Positions 50,206-58,500 of a DNA stretch of 64,000 bases are shown piece after piece. The DNA is from Siphonodentalium dalli (taxonomy: Eukaryota > Mollusca > Scaphopoda > Gadilida > Siphonodentaliidae). How positions within the stretch are numbered: the first letter of the stretch is position 1; each line of letters begins with the position of its first letter. The stretch is taken from positions 13,251,729-13,315,728 of the forward strand of contig CP136068.1 of assembly GCA_032622095.1 (NCBI GenBank). Reading direction: 5' to 3'. The position numbers and the translations under genes are program-made. The notes under the pieces were generated by a model. That model searched no databases. It was not told the origin of the DNA and saw only the letters and a list, made by a program, of their open reading frames with translations.

Positions 50206-51057
50206 TTAGAACTCCTCTCGTTTTCTGAAATGTAGCTTCACCAAAGACTTACCACCGATAAACTGAATTGATTTTCCTGTGTCGCCACTTATATTTACAC
50301 TAATTTTGTCAAAGTATGACTTTGAAACTGGAACATAATGTAAATTTAAAAATTCATGTTTTACATGTAATCCGTCGATATCTCTTTTACTTCTGAAAGA
50401 AACAACTCGTAAAATTTGTACTTCAACATTTCCAACAAATGTGTAATCGGCAATATCAGAATAAACAAACATTAGATTATGACCAACATTCAAATCTACA
50501 CCAAACGGAAATCTATTATTTGAATAAAAATCTTCAGAAGCGTTTTCAGTTTTGTAACCCAACTTGTGCAAAAGACATTGTGGTAATTCAATTCCTAGTT
50601 TTGTGTTACTTAAACTCTTGCGAATAATTTTCACACGTTTTGTACCTTTTGAGTACCCGATGTGAAATCCGTATTCGTTTTGCATTGCTTCTCCAAGTGT
50701 TTCATCAATTACATCTTGCATTGTATCAACTAAATCTGTCGCAGAGGTATACGAACCATTTTGTATCTGTATTTCAAGTGCATGAACGCCATCAGGTCTC
50801 TTAAATATCTTTTCTTCAAAACGATTTTGAAGAACAGACAGTAATATTGCATCAGTTGTAATCAAATTGAATTTACACGAATCCCCTGTAACATTGTATG
50901 TTTCTGAAGGTGTTATCAGTTCGGCTAATGCAACTTCCCATTTTTCTTTATCAATTTGAACTGGTTTTGGTAATTGTACAGTAAAACAACATTGAGTATT
51001 GTTTGGATACATTACCATCGAACTGTCGCTCGGAATTGTAATGTAGAAAGGATTCAT
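50206..51057 (-). CDS. Minor capsid protein (penton-like, single jelly-roll)
   Basis: A 283-residue protein opening with the very conserved Polinton block: MNPFYITIPSDSSM, then NTQCCFTVQLPKPV, then EKWEVALAELITP. This start motif is characteristic of the penton-like minor capsid protein that closes five-fold vertices next to the hexon-like major capsid (family knowledge; Polinton jelly-roll genes). The rest is beta-rich with an LHYVPVS block near residue 240. The start overlaps the stop of the upstream membrane-protein gene by 4 bp, and its own stop lies 5 bp before the pX-like gene. Intact and presumably co-transcribed with the late morphogenesis block. Confidence 0.85.
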   Translation of the reverse strand: MNPFYITIPSDSSMVMYPNNTQCCFTVQLPKPVQIDKEKWEVALAELITPSETYNVTGDSCKFNLITTDAILLSVLQNRFEEKIFKRPDGVHALEIQIQNGSYTSATDLVDTMQDVIDETLGEAMQNEYGFHIGYSKGTKRVKIIRKSLSNTKLGIELPQCLLHKLGYKTENASEDFYSNNRFPFGVDLNVGHNLMFVYSDIADYTFVGNVEVQILRVVSFRSKRDIDGLHVKHEFLNLHYVPVSKSYFDKISVNISGDTGKSIQFIGGKSLVKLHFRKREEF

Positions 51058-51317
51058 ACTTTCAAAATTTCTGCCGACTGATTTTTCAAATATTTCAAAC
51101 GCGGTGTTGGTAAAATGTACCCCAAAGAACTACTGAGTAAAATTAACCACAGTTCGTTATTTTCACTTTGTAAACTTAAATGAACAATTGCTGTAGCGAT
51201 TATACCAACAATTATAATAATTTGTGTAAAATATGTTACTTGATTTTTTGCAATTTTTTCTCCACAGATTTGAAATTGTGATGGAGCATCGAGACCAACT
51301 GAACCATTTTGAGACAT
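51054..51317 (-). CDS. Small two-span membrane protein
   Basis: An 87-residue protein starting MSQNGSVGLDAPSQF. This start is preferred over an upstream Met (51,452), because the longer version would run through the integrase gene. There are two hydrophobic segments: about residues 26-48 (YFTQIIIIVGIIATAIVHL) and about 55-71 (LWLILLSSSLGYILP), followed by a short basic tail. A small protein with the L-L-S-S-x-x-G-Y-(L/I)-L-P ending is a common Polinton companion gene (recalled). Likely role: inner membrane or membrane-penetration factor (inference). Fits exactly between the integrase stop (51,328) and the penton start (4 bp overlap). Confidence 0.75.
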   Translation of the reverse strand: MSQNGSVGLDAPSQFQICGEKIAKNQVTYFTQIIIIVGIIATAIVHLSLQSENNELWLILLSSSLGYILPTPRLKYLKNQSAEILKV

Positions 51318-51327
51318 GTTAAAAGTT

Positions 51328-52422
51328 TTATACCAAATTTGTGGCAGGTATCCAACTGTCAAATTTTTTAGGATAACCAGCCCAATGAACTTTAATTTCT
51401 CTAACTGATTTACCAGCAACTTTTCTTGAACGTTTACCAACAACTGATTCAATTTCGTAAACTTTATTATCTTTTATATGTTGAATTTCTTTACCATAAA
51501 ATGATCCTGCGATGTTTTCACCATCTAAATCTACTAATTTGTAAGTTAATGGTGTACTTTTACAAACTCTACTAATTTTGAAAATTTCTTTTGTCCAATT
51601 TGGAAGATATCCTTTATCAAAAGTTCTCTTTGTTTTATTTATTCTAACAAAATCTCCAACTTTCAACATCTTATCTTTTTTCGTTTTTAACTTTCCATAA
51701 AGATTTCTGGAAACTTCAATTTCATTTTCTCGAGTTACTAAAACTGGTGCCATCTTAATACTTCTATGAAAACTTTTGTTGTAAGAATTCACAAAATCGT
51801 GCAAAACATCAACGTATTTCAAAGTTTGATTATGTGTAAAATATTTCCACATCTTTGTTTTCAATGTCCGTTGAAAACGTTCAACTATACTTGCTTTTGT
51901 CTCTGGATTCTCTGTTGTGAAAAAATGAATTTTCTTAGATTTCAAAAATTGTAAAAATAATTTATTTTTGAATTCTGAACCTTTGTCAGATTGAAATGAA
52001 GCTGGTTTTCGTTTTGATGATTTTAGAATTTTCTGAAATGTTTTAACTAAAGTTTTACCAGTTTTATCTTTAATTTTTTCAACCCATGCAAATTTTGAGA
52101 ACACATCAATAACACAAAGTAAATATCTGTAATTGTCATTGTGCTTTTGCAAAGTTTGCAAATCTGCCAGATCAGCTTGCCACTGAATATCAATTCCTGC
52201 AACAATAGTTTTACGTCTGCGAAATTTCCGAACAATTGGTTTGTGCAAAGTATATGTTTTTTGCCATTGTAACCATTTTTTAACATCTGAAAGTTTAATT
52301 TTGTTATTTGTTTCTTTTGCATTTTTAAAAAGTTGATTTGCTCCACTGAAACCACCAACTTCTTTTGGATTGTAGTAAATTTCAGTTAGAAGTTTGTCAA
52401 ATTTTATGTAAGTGAGGACCAT
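51328..52422 (-). CDS. INT: Retroviral-type integrase with C-terminal chromodomain
   Basis: A 364-residue DDE integrase that would insert the element by cutting and joining its termini, giving 5-6 bp target duplications. The rve core shows Asp84 (WQADLAD), Asp146 (FQSDKGSEF) and Glu181 (ASIVERF); Asp146 to Glu181 spans 35 residues, the classic D,D(35)E arrangement. Residues 245-310 form an SH3-like C-terminal region. Residues 321-364 (VYEIESVVGKR, then IKVHWAGYP, then SWIPATNL) are a chromodomain, which in other integrases reads histone marks and targets chromatin. A typical HHCC zinc finger is not evident at the N-terminus. Overlaps the following frame at 52,404 by 19 bp. Intact. Confidence 0.93.
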   Translation of the reverse strand: MVLTYIKFDKLLTEIYYNPKEVGGFSGANQLFKNAKETNNKIKLSDVKKWLQWQKTYTLHKPIVRKFRRRKTIVAGIDIQWQADLADLQTLQKHNDNYRYLLCVIDVFSKFAWVEKIKDKTGKTLVKTFQKILKSSKRKPASFQSDKGSEFKNKLFLQFLKSKKIHFFTTENPETKASIVERFQRTLKTKMWKYFTHNQTLKYVDVLHDFVNSYNKSFHRSIKMAPVLVTRENEIEVSRNLYGKLKTKKDKMLKVGDFVRINKTKRTFDKGYLPNWTKEIFKISRVCKSTPLTYKLVDLDGENIAGSFYGKEIQHIKDNKVYEIESVVGKRSRKVAGKSVREIKVHWAGYPKKFDSWIPATNLV

Positions 52423-53109
52423 CCTTTCAAAATAGTTTTTCTGGTTTCTGGTGTTAAAATATCAACTGAACGTTTTCTTGACTTGCCACTGATAGGAGTT
52501 GCATGAGGTGTATGAAACTCATCACCAGTGTGACCTTTTAAATGTCTTTGCATCCACAGCCATCGATCCCTGTTACCTACATAATCTTGTGGTATATTAA
52601 GTTCCCCCAATCCACGTAGGAATGTTTCATAACCAACTGGGTTAAAACCTTTTCGGTGACGAACAACATCGTTTATCAAATCAATTATATTTGATCCAGT
52701 AACTGTTTCTGTTCCATAAATTAATTGTCCACGATCATCCCATCTAAGTTTAGGATTAGTTGACAACAATGATAAAATTTGTTGTGCTTTACCACGAAAT
52801 TTAGATGGCACACTTTCCAATATATGGTCACTCATTTTCCCAAAGTTTTCAGATAACTTTTGTTCAGGTAATCTGAATTTTGAATTTAAAGATTTTTGTG
52901 AAGTTTTCAATTTGTACAAATTTTCTCCAAATAACTGACTTTTCTGATTCAGAAATATTTTTATCATAAACTGATTTCAATTCTTTGTAAGAATCTGAAA
53001 CATTTGAAATTGCAGGATCAGGAGGTAATTGAGGTTTATTCATTTCTGACATTTCCCATTGTTTGAAATCTTCCAACATTCTGAATGGTACAATAACCAT
53101 TTTCTTCAT
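52404..53109 (-). pseudogene. Conserved Polinton protein, split by a +1 frameshift
   Basis: Two overlapping frames look like one gene. The first (53,109 to ~52,940) begins MKKMVIVPFRMLEDF. The second (open to 52,404) carries the conserved core: ESVPSKFRGKAQQILSLL, then the GTETVTGSNIIDLINDVV region, then GYETFLRGLGELNIP. This 'vP..y..kA..lL', 'G(S/T)NIvDLindv' and 'nvP...igN' pattern recurs in Polinton-encoded proteins of unknown function (recalled). Continuity is lost between about 52,930 and 52,967, where one base must be skipped; the region holds short A-runs (GATAAAAATATTT, CAGAAAAG). Options are an inactivating insertion, an assembly error, or programmed +1 shifting. The second frame has its own Met at 52,967. 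The tail is basic (GKSRKRS). Confidence 0.7.
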
Positions 53110-53129
53110 ATTTATTTGAGATTTAGTTT

Positions 53130-53498
53130 TTACAAAATATTTTTAACAACTGCACCTAATGTTTTGCTAATCAATGGAGCAAGAAATAATAATGGTAAAA
53201 AGCCACCTTTTTGATTCAAAATTTTCTTCTTTTGTTGCAAAGGTTTGTTCTTGTCTGCAAGATATCTGATATGTTTACGCTTCGAATGTAACTTGCGGTT
53301 CTGAGCTTCATTCAGTTTTACATTACCTTTTAAAAGATTTTGACAACATTCTGAAATGCAATCCATCACTTGTTTCGGAGCATCGTTGATCATTTTCTTT
53401 TTATATGCAGATGGAACTTTACTCATTGCAACAATCAACTCACCATATTTTTTTATCAGCGGTGCTTTCCGGCTCTTAGTTTTTGAAGGCATCTTCAC
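53130..53498 (-). CDS. Small basic protein with QKGGF hydrophobic tail
   Basis: A 122-residue, lysine-rich protein. Residues ~15-60 are helical with paired cysteines (CISECCQNLLKGNVKL). Residues 65-95 are highly basic. The end is a hydrophobic segment beginning ILNQKGGFLPLLFLAPLI. The arrangement of a DNA-binding-like body with a glycine-led hydrophobic tail is common to a small Polinton protein often annotated only as uncharacterised. A virion core or membrane-active role is an inference. It shares the L-x-Q-(K/R)-G-G...F-L motif with the neighbouring gene at 53,549-54,136, so the two may be paralogues. Intact. Confidence 0.75.
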   Translation of the reverse strand: MKMPSKTKSRKAPLIKKYGELIVAMSKVPSAYKKKMINDAPKQVMDCISECCQNLLKGNVKLNEAQNRKLHSKRKHIRYLADKNKPLQQKKKILNQKGGFLPLLFLAPLISKTLGAVVKNIL

Positions 53499-53548
53499 AG
53501 TCTAAGTAGTTGTCTCAAAATGAGCAGAAAAATTATATGTTTCATCTT

Positions 53549-54136
53549 TTATCTTTTCGGATTGAACCATTCTAAAGCTTCGAATGCAGATTTCGATGCA
53601 TCAGACAACGGCATAAATTTTGAAAATTCAAGATCAATAACTGGTTTTTTTTGTAACGGTTGATGTTGAGGGTTCTGCTGAGAAGGTATAGGTGTAAATT
53701 TAGAATGTTGATTTTGTTGAGTTTGCATCGGTGTAAACTTTGAATGATTTAGAGAAAGCTTTGTTTTACGTTTAGATTCTTTTTGATTACCTCTTTGTTG
53801 TGTTTGCTTCCGAGTAATCTTTGAACGTTTTGGAGAAACCTTTGATTTACTTTTAGATTGTCTACCAGTTTGTTCAAATGAATTTTTCAAAAGACTTCTA
53901 ATTAAAACTCCTCCAAGAAACCCACTACCACCTCGTTGTAAAATTAATTTGCGTTTTGTTTCCATATCAGTTGATCGATCAGAGATTTTTTTAAGAACAT
54001 TTTTATTTCTCTGAAAAAACTTTTTTGTCTGTGATGGTAATTTCCAATCATTTTCAAGAAATAATTCAGCTGCAAAAGTGAAGAAATTTATAATTTGTGA
54101 CAGTTCATCACGACTAAACATCTCGGTGGACGACAT
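53549..54136 (-). CDS. Basic protein with QRGG motif and SKFTP repeats
   Basis: 195 residues if translation starts at MSSTEMFSRDEL, which leaves a 34 bp gap to the ATPase stop; an upstream Met at 54,205 would overlap it and adds a Cys/aromatic-rich segment of doubtful reality. The N-terminal part is helical (IINFFTFAAELFLE). Residues ~70-85 carry KLILQRGGSGFLGGVLIRSL, matching the tail motif of the previous gene. The remainder is low-complexity, basic and Gln-rich with tandem HSKFTP-type repeats and strings such as KSKSKVSPKRSK. It could be a nucleic-acid-packing or scaffold-like virion protein processed by the protease (inference). Confidence 0.7.
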   Translation of the reverse strand: MSSTEMFSRDELSQIINFFTFAAELFLENDWKLPSQTKKFFQRNKNVLKKISDRSTDMETKRKLILQRGGSGFLGGVLIRSLLKNSFEQTGRQSKSKSKVSPKRSKITRKQTQQRGNQKESKRKTKLSLNHSKFTPMQTQQNQHSKFTPIPSQQNPQHQPLQKKPVIDLEFSKFMPLSDASKSAFEALEWFNPKR

Positions 54137-54170
54137 GGTTCTAAAATGAAAAAAATAACAACAACTGAAT

Positions 54171-54821
54171 TTATACTTTTGAATATATGACAGGACCTCG
54201 GTCATTAGCTGTCAACCATTTATGGAAAATATCAGTTCTAATTCGCAAATAATTTTCTGTTCTAGGATGAAAATCTACTAAAATATATCCATGATTTATT
54301 GAAGTTGCATCTTCGTATGCTTGTTTCAAATGATTGGTTTGCATTTGATGAGCCAAAACTTTTATTTGATTTTTATCTCGAACGCTTTGAAATAAAACCA
54401 TGTAGTGTGCATTCAAACTTATAGTTCTGCTACTTTTTGATTTTTGGAACATGTTTTGAGTAATGTAAATTATTGAAGCATTTCGATGATGACCTTTTCT
54501 AGTAAACCAAAGCATTATTTTGTCTTCATCTTGTTCCCCCATCATGTCATCGAAAACAACAAGATGAGGAAATGATTTATCTGATACAATTTCCTCATCA
54601 TCGTCTGGAATACCATCGATAAACTTAACGTTATCAATTTCTTTTATACGATTGTATGTGTCTTGCCATTCTTTGTAACACCAAACTATTTTCTTTGGTG
54701 GTGTTTGGAATAAATCGTGTTTAAATTCAATAACTTTTTTAACAAATTCTGTTTTACCTGATCCACTAGGTCCGCTGATAAAGAAATTACACGGATGTTG
54801 GAAAAGTAAAGATTCTTCCAT
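54171..54821 (-). CDS. ATP: A32/FtsK-HerA-type packaging ATPase
   Basis: A 216-residue ATPase expected to pump the element's DNA into the capsid. Walker A is GPSGSGKT at residues 17-24. Walker B is HLVVFDDMM (acidic pair Asp91-Asp92). A sensor-like YITQN lies at 119-123, and an Arg-containing S-S-R-T-I-S-L-N region follows. Size and motif order match the packaging ATPases of Polintons, virophages and poxvirus A32. It is located beside the capsid block, upstream of the 53,549 gene. Intact, with the start at the only Met before Walker A. Confidence 0.92.
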   Translation of the reverse strand: MEESLLFQHPCNFFISGPSGSGKTEFVKKVIEFKHDLFQTPPKKIVWCYKEWQDTYNRIKEIDNVKFIDGIPDDDEEIVSDKSFPHLVVFDDMMGEQDEDKIMLWFTRKGHHRNASIIYITQNMFQKSKSSRTISLNAHYMVLFQSVRDKNQIKVLAHQMQTNHLKQAYEDATSINHGYILVDFHPRTENYLRIRTDIFHKWLTANDRGPVIYSKV

Positions 54822-54854
54822 GTTGTCACTTTGATGTCTAATCAGAGAGTGAAC

Positions 54855-55559
54855 TTAACGACGTGTGAATTTAGTTTTTAAACCGAAATCTCCAAAGCTG
54901 TAAATATTTCCATACATTTCAATAATCCAATCATCATAGTCTTCTATTCTTCTGTGCTTTCTTCTGTAAATAAAAAAATCATCCCCCAAAATGTTTTTAA
55001 TTTTTGCATATGTTGACATTTTTTTTGTTAACAAATACCCATAGATCCTAGGAACTGATTCAAAAGTTCCCCCATCAAGAGGTAAATGATCATCATACTT
55101 TGTATAATGAATATAGTCATGTTCATCAAAAGTTCCTAAATCTATATCTAAATGGTGTTGATCAGCACCAAATGTCCAAAAATCAGATATTTTTTCAATG
55201 AGAAAAAATGTTTTGAATTTAATAAATGATTCAATATATTTTTGAGAGAAATGAGAAGATATACTTGACTCAAGATAGGCCAATCTCTGTAAACATTCGC
55301 CGACATCACAGCATCGTAGTATTGCTTTCTTTTCTCTTTCAAACCAGACTTCTTGTAATTCCTTCTTTATCTCTGGAATAAGCGTCGACTGTGCCACCAA
55401 ATATCCATAAATCTTCTCAGCAATTTCTGGAGGTACTACTCCTGCCAACATCTTGACATGAAATGACTCAACATCTCCATCCGTATGGGTATGTATGAAT
55501 ACCATTGACGAGTTTTCGTTTTGTGTACACCGATCTGAAAGTTTTGGTTTGACACTCAC
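54855..55559 (-). CDS. Unknown Polinton accessory protein
   Basis: A 234-residue soluble protein with many aromatic and acidic residues; not recognised. Visible traits: an N-terminal HTHTDGD segment, a helical part (IYGYLVAQSTLIPEIKKELQ), and an F-W-T-F-G-A-D-Q-H-H-L-D-I-D-L block rich in His/Asp near residues 127-141. The C-terminal part repeats the IYGYLL phrase. The first Met at 55,559 overlaps the polymerase stop by 92 bp; Met19 (55,505) or Met37 (55,451) would reduce or remove that overlap, so the true start is uncertain. The gene lies between the ATPase and the polymerase, where accessory genes commonly sit. Codon use resembles neighbours. Confidence 0.65.
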   Translation of the reverse strand: MSVKPKLSDRCTQNENSSMVFIHTHTDGDVESFHVKMLAGVVPPEIAEKIYGYLVAQSTLIPEIKKELQEVWFEREKKAILRCCDVGECLQRLAYLESSISSHFSQKYIESFIKFKTFFLIEKISDFWTFGADQHHLDIDLGTFDEHDYIHYTKYDDHLPLDGGTFESVPRIYGYLLTKKMSTYAKIKNILGDDFFIYRRKHRRIEDYDDWIIEMYGNIYSFGDFGLKTKFTRR

Positions 55560-58500
55560 TAATCAATTGATGGTTCTTTTGTCTTTTAATTCTGGAAGGA
55601 TACTCAACAACAGTTTTGAAATTTTCACGATCATTAACACATTGTACCATTGTTTCAAAATTAACTTTTTGACTTGTGCTGTAATCAAGAGTGATACCTT
55701 TTACCTTACATTTGGTGTATCTTACCCCATCTTTGATGTATTCATATCCGTAGTTCTTTGGTCCAAGTCCAACAAATTTGACAATCTTTGCATCTGGATG
55801 TTCGTCGCTCCATTTCCCCAATCTTCCTTCGATAGTTTTGATGTTCTTCTTTGATGGATCACTGACATACATACAGCTGTCTGTATCAAAATACAGCACT
55901 CTATCTCCAAGTTTTTCTAAAACTTTATACAATTGTAATCTTGCATACGCTGTAACAAAAGAAGCAACAACAACATTTGCTGAATGATGAGGTTCAATAT
56001 TATCTAAGATGTCAACATAATTTACCAGAATGAATTTGTCACCATCAAGAAGTGTAACATTTTGAACAATTATATTGTTACTAGTAAGCAATTCAAAATA
56101 ACGTGATGGTTTATCCACATACTCTGTTTTTGACATAAGATTTCTTTGTGCATTCTTACCCCATATACAATTAATCATAATTTTAGATATTTGACGTTTT
56201 CCTGGATTCTTCTCGATGTTCTCCAAATTTATACCCTCAGCTGCATAATAATCCTGTACAAACTTTTGTTTCTGTTCTTCTGTCTCAACACCAAATGGAT
56301 AACCACTACATTCCTGTTTGATCTTTAGATGTTTATCGATATAGGATTTGTATATTTCATCTGTCCAATCTGTCCAATGCCAAATTTGGTACACATCAAG
56401 TATTTTGTAGCCAACATCCATTGCTTTGAATAATTCTGGCGTGGTCCACACTCCGGTTATAGCTCGATCTTCTTCTGAATGGTTACATGCCTCGTTCTCA
56501 TTGATGGCACAAGTGTTGCACAGAGTAAAAACCATTTTATTGTTACAATGAATCGGTAGAACTGGAATATACAATTTCGATGATGGTAAAATTGTACATT
56601 TAACAAGCCCCGCATAGTCTCTAATGTGTTCTTGATCGATCTGCTCTTGGCTCAAAATTTCTGGATGTCCAACAGGGTAGAATTTATATTTGTTGCAAAA
56701 TGGATACAACGAACACACATCGATGAACTTGATTTCTTTTGTGGAATCTTGATCAATTTCCTCGTACAATTTGATGGCATTTGTACGTCCACCAAACAAT
56801 GCTTCTCTTGGCAAAATAGGGTCTCGATGTTTGTAGAAAGATTCCATTTGTTGTTTGAATTTCACATCCGATTTCATTCTTTCGTCGATCTGATGCTCCC
56901 AAATTGATTCAACTCTGTAACCAAGACTTTCCAGTTCATCTTTCTTCTGTTGGGTTCTTGTATATAATTCTTCCATGGTGAGCATCGTATAGGGATTCTT
57001 GTATTGTCTGTTGTTGTAACATTTTGGACATCCATGAAACAGACATCCATTCATCTCAAAAACTGTTCTTGTGGCTTCCTCATATCCATCGACGTAGTGT
57101 CCACCAATCTTGATTTCTCCTCCATTCAAAGCATGCTTGATTGTTATCATACGTGACAATGATATATGTTGAAGCCAACGTATCGCTTTCATGGAATAGT
57201 TTTTGGCACATGGGTATCCACCATCTGGAATGATTCCAATTGTTTTCTCTGGCATTGAATTCTTCCTCCATGCCAAATTGCAAACTTGTGCCAATGTTAT
57301 TGACTCAATGAACGGGTCAATCTGTTCTGTTTCCAATATGTATTTCCTGAATTTTCCACATCCACGGCGAAGAATATCCACGTCTGATTTGCAGTACTTC
57401 TCTATCTCTTCTTGGAAGTTGAATATCGCATAATTTTCTATTTTCTCATTGTACCATTCAAAGAATTTCTCTCGATTTTCCACGCTCATCATGTCTGGTT
57501 TGTAGTAATCAGAAGCGAAGTAATGTCCAATGTAATTTTGAAACTTTGGTGAATTCGCCCAATGTGGAAAGTGTCCTTTTGCCATCTCATTCAGCTGAAA
57601 AGTTTGTGGAAATTTTGAAAGCGGCATCATCAGAAAACTCAGAGAATCAATAACTTTCACGCTGTTGCATTTTAAACTGAGAATTTTGTTTCCATTCATG
57701 ATCAGTTCTGGTTTATGAATTCCACTTTGTATGAGTGCTTGAAGTAGAAACTGTGCATCGTACCCCTGAGCATTATGTGCTATTGCAACACATCCTTTGT
57801 GATCTTGATGGAATAACCAGTTTGTGAAGTCTGTTAAAACGTTGTCACCCTTGAATACAAATTCTCTGGAATCCGGTCCGCATGTTTCACATTTTTCTTC
57901 GATTGGTTTGCACATGCAATCTCCACAAGCGGTATGTGCAACACAGAAGTTTGGAATATGAACACCTGTGTCTTGTCTGCATTCAAAGTCAAAGAATACA
58001 TATGGAATCTTTGCAGGTTTCTTTTCCGGTGATTCATATTTTGGAATGTAGCACCTGTGATCTGCTTCAACGATTTCTTTGCAATGTTTGCATTTCTTCA
58101 ACCCCGCACATATATGTCTGTTTGATTTATTGATGAGAAATTCTTCATCACAAATGTTGCATAGTTGAACCAAATCACATATTTTTCTTTTCTGTTTTCC
58201 TTCCGTCTTCAAATGGTTGTCGAAACAAGATTTACTTCTGAATGATCGTCGACACGTTCTACACTTCACCAAATTTGTGAAATTACACTGTGTCAATGAC
58301 CAGCATGCACAAACAAATATGCATCGATGATCGCCACGACTTTTGAATCCAATGTCACAGAATTCGCAGTAGTAGCTGGTGCCTAGAAATCCTTTGATTG
58401 ATGTTATGGTGTCGAAGTGATTGTTGTTGTAGTAGATGTGTACACATTTGCTCTCCGAACACATTTCTGCAGGTTCAAATAGAAATCCAGCGCCAGCAAA

